Positions 9,811 to 22,331 of a stretch of DNA of 64,000 nt are shown here, one piece after another. A program made the position numbers and the translations under genes. Position 1 is the stretch's first letter. Every line of letters starts with the position of its first letter. The notes beneath the pieces were generated by a model. That model ran no database searches and was not told the DNA's origin. It saw nothing but the letters and a program-made list of their open reading frames with translations. Source of the stretch: Selaginella tamariscina. Lineage: Eukaryota; Streptophyta; Lycopodiopsida; Selaginellales; Selaginellaceae. Where the stretch lies: positions 26,051-90,050 of the forward strand of contig PUQB01000396.1 in NCBI GenBank assembly GCA_003024785.1. The letters are read 5' to 3'.

Positions 9811-10999
9811 GTGCCACATGTCAGAATGACAGAGTTCATGCAGGAAATGGATAATAATGCAGCTCAAAACATCGTTACCATGGGGGCCACTTCAGTTTTT
9901 GCATCATCATTTTTATTGGCTTCAGTTCCGAAATCAATTTCTTCAGCGCATGCAATATCTGAATCTTGTAAGGATGATGTACAATTAAATGATGAAGGGA
10001 TAGGCAACGAATAGTGGCAACGGATAAATGTGAAAGGGAGCAAACAAGTGATTTGCAAAGTATTCAAGAGGCAACGCTATCTCATGTTACTCATGGCCAT
10101 ATTGTGTTGTTGGATGTCAATGGTGTTCTGCTTCATCGACAAAGGCCCGAGGATAGAAAAACAGAAATCAAACAAGGAGATTTCATTCCTTGTCATGGTA
10201 AATTTCGATATGATATTATTTTTCGTCCAGGGTTGGATCGTCTCTTTCAAAAGCTTAAGGAGATGGGTGCGCTTGTGGGGATTTGGTCATGCATGCAGAT
10301 TCATAACTTAACACCGCTGTTGAGTTTACTTAAGAAACATTGTAGTGTTGCAGAAGAGGTGATTCGTAAAGATTGGATTTTTGACCAGCGAATGTGTATA
10401 AACCTCTCGAATTTCACAATATAAGAAAGGAAAGCAAGCCATACTTCTTCAAGAATGAAAGAATAATTGGGACTCATGGGGAGATCAGTCGCTTAAGGAT
10501 AACGAAGAATGCACATATCTTAGTAGTAGACGACTCTCCTCAGAAGGCTATGCTCAACCAAAACATTGCTTGTATTCATCCAATCACTTTCGATCCATAT
10601 TCTGATATCGATATCATGGATGAGCTAGTGAACTACTTGGATACGTGCCTCAGAAAGAAGAATCTCGAAAATTTTTGTGAGCAGTATCCACCGTATCATA
10701 CATTTCCTGAAGCTTTTCTTTCTCGTGATATTGAATTTTATAAAATGAAGGATAGCAACCGGGCGCTTTATAATATTATTCTTAAGGAACGTCAGTTTTT
10801 AGATGAGCCTTTATGCAGACCTTCTCTTATCACATCTTATGTATTAACAAGGATGGCAACTCCCAATTGCATTCGTGAGAGTGTTAAGTGGTGGCAACAA
10901 CATCAAGATATTGACCAAAATGATTTGATTAATCCGGAGAGTGATGATTTAGACAAAATGAAAAGATTTCTTTGTATGATAGAAAGAAAGTATTTATAA
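9811..10999 (+). pseudogene. FCP1/SCP-like HAD phosphatase gene (A1), frameshifted
   Basis: The protein matches the FCP1/NLI-interacting-factor phosphatase fold. It has IVLLDVNGVLLH (about 10090-10125) where the family has DxDx(T/V), then FRPGLDRLFQKLKEMGALVGIWS, and later ILVVDDSPQKA (10520-10552), the usual third motif. The second aspartate of the DxD motif is replaced by asparagine, which would be expected to impair catalysis. Frames change near 10010 and 10395; copy A3 reads straight through the first point, so the breaks are recent or sequencing artefacts. The tail after the HAD core (to residue about 390) has no recognised domain. The start is uncertain: a short upstream frame at 9758 ends in a conserved stop. 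The role in the element is unknown. Confidence 0.7.
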
Positions 11000-11260
11000 A
11001 AAATTAACATGTTGATAAGAAAATGATTTCATTTGTAATTATGTTTGATAGTATTTCTTCATTATTGTAAACTATTTTTAGAATAATATGAATATTCTAA
11101 GATATTTTAGGAATATTCCTTACTAAGTAAGGTTATTGAAGGATTAATTAATTAATTAATTAATATTTAAGGCTTAATTACATATTAATTAAATGATTAA
11201 TTAATAATTAAAACTTAAGTATTAATTAGTAATTTATTTTATATTCCCATTTTCACGTAT
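11000..11260. other. Terminal AT-rich region, end A (A1)
   Basis: This is non-coding DNA between the phosphatase stop codon and the terminal repeat, rich in TTAATTAA. The same sequence in A3 spans 28126-28391. It includes TATTCCCATTTTCACGTATC next to the terminal repeat, a subterminal sequence specific to end A. Confidence 0.65.
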
Positions 11261-11286
11261 CATGCCCACTTTAGTTACAACGTGCA
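11261..11286. repeat. Terminal inverted repeat, end A (A1)
   Basis: The outward-reading end is CATGCCCACTTTAGTTACAA followed by CGTGCA. The reverse complement begins TGCACGTTGTAACTAAA. It matches end B copies (TGCAAGTTGTAACTAAAATG) at 16980-17006, 17592-17616 and 62381-62406 in inverted orientation. Homology between A1 and A3 stops exactly after this repeat. Confidence 0.82.
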
Positions 11287-12790
11287 TACATATATCATAC
11301 ATGCGTTAAAACATGATGTTTTCAATAAAGAAGCAACCTATTTCTTCAGTTTGGTTTAGGGTTGTGCATGTGTGTGCATATGTGTTTTTGTAAGTTCTTG
11401 TAATGCGTGTGTAAATTTATGATTGTGTTTATATATGTGTGCAAAACAAACATCGAATAATTAAGAAAATAATATAATAAACACCACTATGAACATATTT
11501 TAAATTATACATAATAATATATGATTTTATCTAATATATAGCCATATACAGTTTTAATAATATATATTAATTTAATATTGATAAAAAGGTTTAACATTGA
11601 AATATTCTTGAAATAATAAGAAATTAATTGAGAAAATCCCATTAATATATACAAATGTAAATTAAGTACTCAAATAATTAACTAAATTAATTATCATAAT
11701 CATGTTTAATATTGGAATATTTTGGAATAATAAGAAAATAATAAAGAATATCCCATTAATATAAGAAGATTAATTACTCAAGTAATTAAGGAAATGATAT
11801 TAATATACACACTATGAACATATTTTAAATTATACATAATAATACATCATTTTATCTAATATATAGTCATATATAGTTTTAATAATATATATTAATTTAA
11901 TATTGATAATAAGGTTTAACACAGGAATATTCTTGAAATAATAACAAATTAATTGAGAAAATCCCATTAATATATACAAATGTAGAATAATTACTGCAAT
12001 AATTAAGAACAAGATTAATTTAATTATGATAATCAGGTTTAATATTAGAATATTCTTCAAATATTAATAAAATAATAAAGAATATCCCATTGATACTAGG
12101 AAATGAAAACTAAATACTCGAGTAATTAAGAAAATAATAATAATAAACAGACTATGAATATTTTAAATGATACATAATAATATATCAATTATTTATTGAT
12201 AAGTATATATTTATATATATATATATATATAAATATACTTGAATACTAAGAATGTAGAATATAGTCTAAAATTTCGTAATATTAAACAGCTTGAATCACT
12301 TGAATAACATTAAATGCAATTTTAAAATACTCATTGGAACAGGAGAGTATATATGTCAGAGTGTCAAGATATTTGTGTCAACTCATCTTAAATTTTATTT
12401 TCTGTTCTTTTTAAAAAATTTGAATTTCTAACATATGTATTGTCGGTCTGACATGTAAATTTGAAAATGCATTTAATTTCCCACTCAAATTCAGATCTGG
12501 TTCTTTCTCCGACAAGGTTTCTTCATTTCTGTATTTTTCACTCTTTAGATCTTCTTTTTTCTTCATAGTGATCATCTCAGGAGCGAGATTAAATTGGGTG
12601 CTATTCTTTATAGGAAAGCACGGCGCCTTCGCTGTTTACAAGTAAGTATTATAAACAAATTTTAAAAATACTTATAAAGATTCACTCTCTTACATTCTTT
12701 TAAAATTACAATTTAGGGATTTAGGAATGCATTAGGATTATAATATATTCCGTTAGGGATTTATCCCGTTTAAATATCCTTTTAACTTAA
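11287..12790. other. AT-rich spacer of A2
   Basis: Inverted counterpart of 1226-2670, with (TA)n at about 12210-12235. Apart from the decayed small frame at 12415-12631, nothing coding is visible. Confidence 0.65.
12415..12631 (-). pseudogene. Small charged protein or exon (A2), frameshifted
   Basis: Counterpart of 1345-1585. It starts after a CAG acceptor at 12632-12634 and keeps the MKKKEDLKSEKY core. A single-base loss near 12518 changes the frame after the glutamate-rich part, so it is probably inactive. Confidence 0.4.
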
Positions 12791-12799
12791 TATTCTAGG

Positions 12800-13410
12800 T
12801 TAACCGGGGCGGCGGGATTAATCCGGCCATTTCTTTTTCACCTCTTCGAATAGGTGGCGGGATTAATCCCGCCACCATCTCTCGGGCAATGCTTCTCCGC
12901 CACTGAAAAGAGTGGCAGGATTAATCCCGCCGATAACCTTCTCAACTGATGAAGAGTTATCAGAATTTATTAGAAAGAGTTGTCGGCGGATTAATCCCGT
13001 CAACCATTTTAGGAGGCAGGGAAGGGTGGCGGGATTAATCTCGCCACCACTTCCCTGTTTTAAGGATTTCGGGACAGGATTTATCCCGAGATCTCTTTGA
13101 AATTATAGTTTTGGAGAGAGTTATGTGCGGGTTTAATCCCGCCACCCATTCCCGTCGTAAGAATTGTGGGCGAGATTAATCCCGCCTTGGACTCCTTCGA
13201 CAAGAAGAGCCGACGGATTAATTCCGCCGAACTCCCCTGAGGAGGAAGAGGCGGGATTAATCCCGCCGGCTCTTCCTTGTCGGAGGGAGTCCAAGGCGGG
13301 ATTAATCCCGCCGACTCTCTCTAAAGGGGTTGAGTCGGCGGCGGGATTAATCCCGCCGACCGTTCCTTGTCGGAGGGATTTGTGGCGGGGATTAATCCCG
13401 CCCATCAGTT
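12800..13410. repeat. Palindrome cluster I (A2)
   Basis: About twelve to thirteen GGCGGGATTAATCCCGCC-type palindromes, in inverted arrangement relative to 690-1225. The right part, 13190-13400, has four clean units separated by TCTTCCTTGTCGGAGGGA-type spacers. It lies directly upstream of the DUF7869 gene of A2. Confidence 0.92.
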
Positions 13411-13535
13411 GTATTAATCAAACATGAGATATTATCTCTAAACATAATTATGTATTATTGCATATGCATATTATTAAGTAACCGTAATTCAGATTTCTTA
13501 GAAATATTGCATAAACAGATTCATAAATAATACAC

Positions 13536-16501
13536 CATTTACAAGCATGTTGAGGTTCTGGGAATGGAATTTGAGGAGGGTTCTCCTGTATTGTGGAATT
13601 TGGATGAAGTCAAGGCTAACACAGAATATGCAGAGTCACAAACAAATAGTAGCACGAGTTTACCAGATGATGGCTTGCCTGCTGTGATGGATGAGGTGAT
13701 TCTCTTTCTTCGTGAGATTGAAGTCGGAAGAGGCATCATCACAGCTATAAAATCCAATGGAAGTAGTGTCAGAAGAGAAACTAGGGTCTGACTTCGTGGG
13801 TGTAGTTGTCACAGAGGTTTCACCTAATGGCACATTGTATCCTGGATCCCTCGTGAGGTGGTAAACATCTGAATTAAGACGACAAGATGGTTCAACATAT
13901 TCTGGTTGGATTTCAATAATAACAACCCGGAAGAACAACTTATATTTGAAGAGGTTCCTTGCATTGGTCCTATTGTAAGAAAAAGGCGATTCATGGGTTG
14001 TAGATCTTCCCTGCAAGTTTCAGCAAGAGGTAAAGATGGATCCTACATCTTCCGAAAGTGTTACGAGCATTTCCACGATTGACTGTTGTAAGAAGAAGTG
14101 TTGTTAGATGGCAGACCGGAATGAAATTACCCAATGTAGACATGTCTTTCGTACGCTCACCCAAAAGCAAAGGCATGAGTTTGTATATGCTACACTAACT
14201 AGGTGTATTGATGGAATGGCCTCGGACACAGGTTATCAGAGTACATCCATGGTATTTAATAAGGTGGCCATCTGCTTCAAAGCTTGGTACAGTATATACG
14301 GGATCCCAAAGACCACATTCTACGTCGGAGGGATGAGTGGCTAGATGGAGCGCGAACCTCAGTTCATGGGAACACTCGCTTGGTCAAAACCCGCTCTCAC
14401 ATCATGGCAGCCATAGAGATACTCAAGGCTTTTGTGGAAGCAAATGCAGACAGGATGCCTCACAAATGCCGAACCACAAATGCAGGGGTCAGGGAAAATC
14501 TCAAGGTTTTGCCTTCAATCTACACTCAATTGAAGCTGTGTGAACATGTGAACAAGTGCCTCAGTTTGATGGGGCTCCAAGCAATCTGCACTGGTACCTT
14601 CAACAACATATGGAATACTCATTTTAAGGATGTGGAGATTGCAAAACACTCTAGCTTTTCAAAGTGTGACACTTGTACATCATTGAAGGCTGCAGAGGCT
14701 TGTGCAAAACCTTGGTGGAGATCACTGCCATTCAAAAGAAGATGGAGGCCCACATGATTGCACAACAAACTTGCCGGTCTCAGTACTATGCACACCACAT
14801 GCTTTCTGTGTCACGCTCATCAAAGTACCTGTGCTTGATCCATGACAAGATGGATCATTCAAAGACCAGCATTCCAAAGCTCTTTTGCAACACCAAAGTG
14901 CCTTGGAAATGTCAAAAACTTCCGATTTCATTGACATGTGTGCTAACACATAGACACGGTTGTGAGTCATATGGACACTTTTCACTTCCACATTGGTCTA
15001 GCGACTCCAATTTCACTATTGGGTCGTTAGCCATGTGTTTCAGAAACCTTGAAGCCCACTCACAGACAAGTCCTATCAGTGATCTCAAAGTGAAGAAACA
15101 ACACCTTCAACCTTTACATAATGCTCTCATGAACACGTCTGCACTTGAGGCTACTTGGGAATATGAGAGGCATTGTCAACAGCCTGCACAGAAAACAGAT
15201 GGCCCTGTTGAGAGTTCTGGTTCAGTGGAGGGATCTAGCTCAAATAGTGTACATGTGTCTCAACATCAAATAAGCTTCCTCGTCATTTGCTTTTACAGAT
15301 GGATAATTGTGCAGGCGAGAACAAAAATAGGTAAATCATTTTACTTAAGGGTTTCTCAAAGCTCATACTTACTTTTATTTTCTAGATATGTGCTAGCATA
15401 CTTGTCAATGCTTGTTGCCAAAGGTGTGTTTGAAACAATCACGCTCAGTTTCCTTATGGTTGGTCACACTCATGAAGATATTGATGCGTTCTTCAGCAAG
15501 GTCTCCAACTCTACAAAAAGGACAAGTGCACTTACTTACCGCATATGATGAATCTTTTTGAAATTGCATCTCCAAAAAAAGTTGTGCTTTGCTTGTGATT
15601 GATGTGCTAGACTTCAAAAAATTTCTCAAGGAGTATATAAAGAAGGGAGTGATTCTTTAGTTGGTCACCTTGTGCCGCTACAATTCTTTTTCTCCATACG
15701 AGATGGTATACCTATTATGCAGTACAAGTTACGGCCATCAGAGCAGGAGTGGTTACCGAAAGAGGGCTTAATGCTCTGCAAAGTGGAGAGGATGGAAAGC
15801 CACTTCTCCCAGAAGGACAACCAGACCCTATTCCATTGAGTGCCCAGCTCAAGGAACAAGAGGTTATTATTGATGGCATCAAAAAAATGTGGCATGGGTT
15901 CAAAAATCGATGCCAAAGAATTCTGATAAGGCAACTGGTTACTCAAAACTAATAAGCATGTGGTTTGACTATTAGGAGATTGTTGTTCAAGAGTTAGAAG
16001 GGCCTACTGTCACAAATACAGAATTGCAACACCCTTTTTGGCCTAAAACAAGGTGGCGAGAGGAGATTAAAATGACATCACTGAGCATAAACGACATATA
16101 AGCCAATAGTGATGTGGAAGTGCAAACCCCACACTTTGTTGGACAAAGAACCAAAAACTTAAAGCATACTTTGATTGTTGCCAGGATCTTCAAAAACTAA
16201 TGATGGTTCTCATTACTCCAGATGTGTCATATATCAGCTTATTTGGATGGGTCAAATTATCGACACACCTGAAGTAATAATAAAAAATAGTATGGTTTAA
16301 GGTTGCATAGTTCAAACCACAAAAAAGGCGACACGAGAAGAAGAGGGAAAGATATAATGGATGCCTAAAGAAAACAGGTCTCCCAATCAAAAAGACCCAG
16401 CATGTTTTATAAATAAATCCATTTGGTATGGGTGGATGTTAAGAAGCGTTGATAAAGTCGATTAATAAAACTGCAAGGAATGTATGTTTTCTGAAGCTTA
16501 G
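13536..16501 (+). pseudogene. DUF7869-type transposase-like gene (A2)
   Basis: The 5' exon lost about 130 bp (the first GDKV module) relative to A4. Next come the VGRGIIT module, a Cys cluster CCKKKCC (about 14085-14105), and a region with KCDTCTSLK (14660-14690) suited to metal binding. The RNase-H-like part has HDKMDHSK (14840), LQMDNCAG in A4 (degraded here near 15295) and VGHTHEDIDAFFSKVS (15460-15508). An intron at 15331-15385 separates the last two. Stops and shifts near 14105, 14340, 14720, 15545 and later make this copy non-functional. Acidic residues in these motifs fit a DDE/D-type nuclease, but that is inference. The stop TAG is at 16499-16501. Confidence 0.7.
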
Positions 16502-16979
16502 CAATTACAAAAATTATAAAATATCATATATTTAATATTCATAATTATTATAAACTCTTTAATAATAGTACCAAATTGTATACTTAACTATATAAATTTA
16601 AAAAATGATATGGAAGATTGACTATATTATTATAGGATTTATATATATATTATTACTACTTACAAATTTTTAATTAATAATGTTATATTTAAATATTAAT
16701 ATTTTAATAACAACATCAATATTTATATAATGTACCTCTTATGCTCTTCCTTAATTGTTATATTAGGCAATATATTATATAATTTAATACATTCTACTTT
16801 TATAATGTTATTAATTTTTATTCAATGAATGCTATAATTTATTAAAGGTAGAATACAAAATAAAATATTCTAAAGAATATTCTATTTTAAAACATATATT
16901 CTAAAGAATATTCCTTTAATATTAGAAAATGCTAATTAAAATAGCTAAAATTGCTAATTATAGGAAATGGGACTATAGC
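16502..16979. other. Terminal AT-rich region, end B (A2)
   Basis: Non-coding DNA between the DUF7869 stop and the terminal repeat. The same sequence is at 17617-18103 (A3, inverted) and 61907-62380 (A4). It contains GAATATTC-type dyads near 16865-16915. Confidence 0.65.
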
Positions 16980-17006
16980 CATGCCCATTTTTAGTTACAA
17001 CTTGCA
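16980..17006. repeat. Terminal inverted repeat, end B (A2)
   Basis: Reads CATGCCCATTTTTAGTTACA then ACTTGCA, preceded by GACTATAGC, a subterminal sequence specific to end B. Beyond 17006 the sequence switches to the L repeat found at 40413 and 63050. Confidence 0.82.
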
Positions 17007-17591
17007 TAGTTATTCACCATTCCAAAAAAAAAAAATAAAGATAACTTATTTAAATACCATGTCCAGCAAATTATTAAATTGCATGCTTCTACAATAAGTC
17101 TTCTTCTTTTGTCCTACCTCAATTATAAGTTCGATCTAATTTATAGGTTTGTAGAAGCAAACTAGAGGTTCTCAACCTTTGTTGTAGTCAAGAATGAATA
17201 GACAAACCAAATTATTTTATCTCAATCAGAACTATATTTGAAGTTTTCCTCACAAATTCATCGAGAAAAGATTGAATAAAAGATTTTTTTCTATTTAGAG
17301 CTAGGTTGTGTACTAGATGATGAGATGCACAATGAAGTTAGATTGCAGAAGGTTAGCAAGCACGGACAAAGAAGAGGAAGCGGTGAATCTACTAATAGCA
17401 GTGGAACTAAAAAGGACAAGGGAAAAGGGAGGAAATTTATGTTTATATGACAGTTGTCTTGGCTAAAGCTCTTGAAGTCCAAAATAGTATTATGGGACAT
17501 TCCCAAACTAAAAAAATTCAAAAGATTATTCAATTCCTACAAACTAACAATGTACAACCAACATCGTCATAAGGGTTGTGATCTCATAATA
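17007..17591. repeat. L-repeat fragment between A2 and A3
   Basis: This 585-bp piece matches 40413-40990 and, inverted, 62407-63060. It separates two oppositely oriented elements that both show their B ends here. It contains a decayed copy of the 105-codon frame at 40599-40916, with several stops (around 17200-17460). Confidence 0.75.
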
Positions 17592-17616
17592 TGCAAGTTG
17601 TAACTAAAATGGCATG
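17592..17616. repeat. Terminal inverted repeat, end B (A3)
   Basis: Starts TGCAAGTTGTAACTAAAATG; one G of the following GG-GCATG is missing relative to other ends. Outside it, CTCATAATA is L sequence that also flanks A4 (inverted, after 62406). Confidence 0.82.
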
Positions 17617-18103
17617 GCTATAGTCTCATTTTTTTAATAATTAGCAATTTTAGCTATTTAATTAACATTTTTTTAATATTAAAGGAATATTCTTTAAAAT
17701 ATATGTTTGAAAATAAAATATTCTTTAGAATATTCTATTATTAATCGACACTTTAATAAATTATAGCATTCATTAAACAAAAATTAATAACATTATAAAA
17801 GTAGAAGGTATAAATTATATAATATATATTTTAAGATTGTATGGGCCTAATATAACAATTAAGGAAGAGACATTATAAAAATAATTAAAATGTTATTAAA
17901 ATATAATATTTAAATATAAAATTATAATTAAAAATTTGTAGTAGTAATAATATATATATATACAAATCCTATAATAATAAATAGTCAATCTTCCATATCG
18001 TTTTAAATTTATATAGTTAAGTAAACAATTTGGTACTATTATTAAAGAGTTTATAATAATTATGAATATTAAATATACGATATTTTATAATTTTGTAATT
18101 GCT
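17617..18103. other. Terminal AT-rich region, end B (A3)
   Basis: Inverted counterpart of 16502-16979. Nothing coding is seen. Confidence 0.6.
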
Positions 18104-21086
18104 TTAAGCTTCAGAAAACATACATTCCCTTGCAGTTTTGTTAATCGTGACTTTATCAACGCTTCTTAACATCCACCCATACGAAATGGATTTAACATTT
18201 ATAAAACATGCTGGGTCTTTTTGATTGGGAGACCATGTTTTCTAGGCATCCATTATATCTTTCGCTCTCTTCTCGTGTCGCCTTTTTTTGTGGTTTGAAC
18301 TATGCAACCTTAACAATACTATTTTTATTATTACTTCAGGTGTGTCGATAATTTGACCCATCCAAATAGCTGATTATATGACATCTGGAGTAATGAGAAC
18401 CATCATTAGTTTTTGAAGATCCTGGCAACAATCAAAGTATGCTTTAGGTTTTTGGTTCCTTTGTCCAACAAAGTGTGGGGTTTGCACTTCCACATCACTA
18501 TTGGCTTATGTCGTTTGCTCAGTGATGTCATTTCAATCTCCTCTCGCCACCTTGTTTTAGGCCAAAAAGGGTGTTGCAATTTGTACTTTGTGACAGTAGG
18601 CCCTTCCAACTCTTGAACAACAGTCTCCCAATAGTCAACCACATGCTTATATAGTTTTGAGTAACCAGTTGCCTTATCAGAATTCTTTGGCATCGATTTT
18701 TGAACCCATGCCACATATTTTTTGATGCCATCAATAATAACCTCTTGTTCCTTGAGCTGGGCACTCAATGGAATAGGGTCTGGTTGTCCTTCTGGGAGAA
18801 GTGGCTTTCCATCCTCTCCACTTTTGAAGAGCATTAAGCCCTCTTTCGGTAACCACTCCTGCTCTGATGGCCGTAACTTGTACTGCATAATAGGTATACC
18901 ATCTCGTATGGAGAAAAAGAATTGTAGCGGCACAAGGTGACCAACTAAAGAATCACTCCCTTCTTTTATATACTCCTTGAGAAATTTTTTGAAGTCTAGC
19001 ACCTCAGTCACAAGCAAAGCACAACTTTTTTTGGAGATGCAATTTTCAAAAAGATTCATCATATGCGGTAAAGTAAGTGCACTTGTCCTTTTTGTAGAGT
19101 TGGAGACCTTGCTGAAGAACGCATCAATATCTTCATGAGTGTGACCAACCATAAGGAAACTGAGCGTGATTGTTTCAAACACACCTTTGGCAACAAGCAT
19201 TGACAAGTATGCTAGCACATATCTAGAAAATAAAAGTAAGTATGAGCTTGAGAAACCCTTAAGTAAAATGATTTACCTATTTTTGTTCTCGCCTGCACAA
19301 TTATCCATCTGTAAAAGCAAATGACGAGGAAGCTTATTTGATGTTGAGGACACATGTACACTATTTGAGCTAGATCCCTCCACTGAACCTGAACTCTCAA
19401 CAGGGCCATCTGTTTGTACAGGCTGTTGACAATGCCTCTCATATTCCCAAGTAGCCTCAAGTGCAGACGTGTTCATGAGAGCATTATGTAAAGGTTGAAG
19501 GTGTTGTTTCTTCACTTTGAGATCACTGATAGGACTTGTCTGTGAGTGGGCTTCAAGGTTTCTGAAACACATGGCTAACGACCCAATAGTGAAATTGGAG
19601 TCGCTAGACCAATGTGGAAGTGAAAAGTGTCCATATGACTCACAACGTGTCCATGTGTTAGCACACTGTCAATGAAATCGGAAGTTTCATGACATTTCCA
19701 AGGCACTTTGGTGTTGCAAAGAGCTTTGGAATGCTGGTCTTTGAATGATCCATCTTGCATGGATCAAGCACAGTACTCTGATGGGCGTGACACAGAAAGC
19801 ATGCGGTGTGCATAGTACTGAGACCGACAAGTTTTTGTGCAATCATGTGGGCCTCCATCTTCTTTTGAATGGCAGTGATCTCCACCAAGGTTTTTGCACA
19901 AGCCTTGTAGCCTTCAATGATGTACAAGTGTCACACTTGGAAAAGCTAGAGTGTTTTGCAATCTCCACATCCTTAAAATGAGTATTCCATATGTTGTTGA
20001 AGGTACCAGTGCAGATTGCTTGGAGCCCCATCAAACTGAGGCACTTGTTCACATGTTCACACAGCTTCAATTGAGTGTAGATTGAAGGCAAAACCTTGAG
20101 ATTTTCCCTGACCCTGCATTTGTGTTCGGCATTTGTGAGCATCCTGTCTACATTTGCTTCCACAAAAGCCTTGAGTATCTTATGGCTGCCATAATGTGAG
20201 AGCGGGTTTTGACCAAGCGAGTGTTCCCATGTACTGAGGTTCGCGCTCCATCTAGCCACTCATCCCTCCGACGGTAGAACGTGGTATTTGGGATGCCATT
20301 TATATGTACCAAGCTTTGAAGTAGATGGCCACCTTATTAAATACCATGGATGTACTCTAATAACCTGTGTCCGAGGCCATTCCATCAATACACCTAGTTA
20401 GTGTAGCATATACAAACTCATGCCTTTGCTTTTGGGTGAGCGTACGAAAGACATGTCCATTGGGTAATTTCATTCCGGTCTACCATCTGACAACACTTCT
20501 TCTTGCAGCAGTCAATTGTGAAAATGCTCGTAACACATTCAAAAGATGTAGGATTCATCTTCACCCTCTTGAAGCTTGCAGGGAAGATCTACAACCCATG
20601 AATCGCCTTTTCTTACAATAGGACAAATGCAAGGAACCTCTTCAAATATGAATTGTTCTTCCGGGTTGTTATTATTGAAATCTAACCGAGAATATGTTGA
20701 ACCATCTTACCGTCTTAATTCAGATGTTCGCCACTTCAAGAAGGATCCAAGATGTAATGTACCATTAGGTGAAACCTCTGTCACTAACTACACCCACGAA
20801 ACGAACCCTAGTTTCTCTTCTGACACTGCTTCCATTGAATCTATAGCTGTGACGATGCCTCTCCCAACCTCAATTTATGAAGAAAGATCACCTCATCCAT
20901 CACAAGGCAAGCCATCATTTGGTAAACTCATGCTACTATTTGTTTGTGACTTTGCATATTCTGTGTCAGCCTTGACTTCATCCAAATTCCACAATACATG
21001 AGAACCCTCCTCAAATTCCATTCCCGGAACCTCAACATGTTGTAAATGGTGTTCACCCATACGTACACACAAGATCCTTGGGCAAT
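18104..21086 (-). pseudogene. DUF7869-type transposase-like gene (A3)
   Basis: The C-terminal part (18406-19218) is open for 270 codons, the longest uninterrupted stretch of this gene in the window. It begins at the exon after the intron at 19223-19276 and contains VGHTHEDIDAFFSKVS, SKKSCALLVTEV and a tail with PEGQPDPIPLS. The preceding exon keeps LLLQMDNCAGENKNR at its end. The end of the frame after 18406 and the Cys-rich middle (19700-20100) carry shifts. The N-terminal exon (20640-21086) has several stops and lacks its first part. The motif order matches 58857-61906. The protein is probably the mobility enzyme of the element; this is inferred from the family and from its presence in every copy. 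Confidence 0.7.
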
Positions 21087-21099
21087 CTCATGCTTGATT

Positions 21100-21780
21100 A
21101 ATGCAACTGATGGGCGGATTAATCCCGCCCATGACTCCCTCCGACGAGGAACGATGAGCGGGATTAATCCGTCGCCGATTCCCTGAATCGGCAGAATTAA
21201 TCCCGCCGTCGAATCTTCCTAATCGAAGAGAGGCGGCGGGATTAATCCCGTCGCAGACTTCCTCCGACGAGGAAGAAGCGGCGGGATTAATCCCACCACA
21301 ATTCCTCCGATGAGGAAGAGGCGACGAGATTAATCTCGCTGCAACTCCCTCCAATGAGGAAGAGACGGTGAGATTAATCCTGCCCACAACTCTCTTCAAA
21401 GTTATGATTTTAAAGAGATATCGGGATAAATCCTGCCCATAAATTTTTAAAATAGGGAAGTGGTGGCGAGATTAATCCCGCCACCTTCTCTGCCTCTTAG
21501 AATGGTTGGCGGGATTAATTTGTCGACAACTCTTTTTTAATAAATTCAGGTAACTCTTTATTAATTGAGAGAGTTATCGACGGGATTAATCCCACTGCTC
21601 TTTTTCAGAGGCGGAAAAGCATTGCCCGGATTAATTCTGCTATGGCTATTAAAGAGATGGTGACGGGATTAATCTCGCCGCTTCTTCTAAGAGGCGAAAA
21701 AGAAAGGCCGGATTAATCCTGCCGCCCTAGCTAATTGAGAATATTAAGTTAAAAGGATATTTAAACGGGATAAATCCCTA
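21100..21780. repeat. Palindrome cluster I (A3)
   Basis: About thirteen palindromes of the GGCGGGATTAATCCCGCC family, more diverged than in A1 (for example GGCGACGAGATTAATCTCGC). Some changes are symmetrical: GAGATTAATCTC at about 21327-21338 keeps the dyad. Confidence 0.9.
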
Positions 21781-22300
21781 ACGGAATATATTGTAATCCT
21801 ATTGCATTCCTAAACCCCTAAATTTTAATTTTAAGAGAGAATGTAAGAGAGTGAATCTTTATAATTATATCTAAATTTGTTTATAATACTTACTTGTAAA
21901 CAACACTGAAGGCGTTGTGCTTCCTATAAACAATAACACCCAATTTAATGTCACTCCTGAGCTGATCATTATGAAGAAAAAAGAAAATCTGAAGAGTGAA
22001 AAATACAAAAATGAAGAAACCCTTGCCAGAGAAAGAACCATATCTGAATTTGAGTGGGAAATTAAATGCAAGATCGACAATACTTATGTCAGAAATTCAA
22101 AATTATTGAAAAGAACAGAAAATAAAATTTAAAATGAGTTGACACAAATAACCGACACTCTGACATATATACTCTCCAATTCCAATGAGTGTTATAAATT
22201 GCATTTAATGTTATTCAAATGATTCAAGCTGTTTAATATTACAAAATTTTAGTAATTATTTTACATTTTAATATTCAAGTATATATTATTAAGTTTATAT

Positions 22301-22331
<31 letters not shown>

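Larger units (their letters stand above)
1..11286 (+). mobile_element. Element copy A1 (left part off-window, end A intact)
   Basis: This is the most complete copy of the large inverted-repeat-bounded element in the window. From left to right it holds the 5' part of the DUF7869 gene on the minus strand (cut by the window edge), palindrome cluster I, an AT-rich region with a small conserved frame, telomere-like and microsatellite DNA, palindrome cluster II, the ParB/methylase-like gene, the HAD phosphatase-like gene and terminal repeat end A. The right limit is set because the terminal sequence is shared with 28392-28417 and sequence beyond it differs. Adding the missing DUF7869 part from copy A4 gives an inferred full length near 14 kb. 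Element class is not established; a DDE-type DNA transposon is the best guess. Confidence 0.72.
11287..17006 (+). mobile_element. Element copy A2 (partial, end B intact)
   Basis: This inverted partial copy starts abruptly at the end of A1, at a point that matches about 2670 in A1. It continues through the AT-rich spacer, the small frame (minus strand), palindrome cluster I, the DUF7869 gene (plus strand) and end B. A1 (1-2670) and A2 (11287-13950) therefore form an imperfect inverted repeat of about 2.7 kb. The simplest reading is that A1 inserted into A2 or fused with it by breakage, but the other flank is off-window. Confidence 0.7.
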
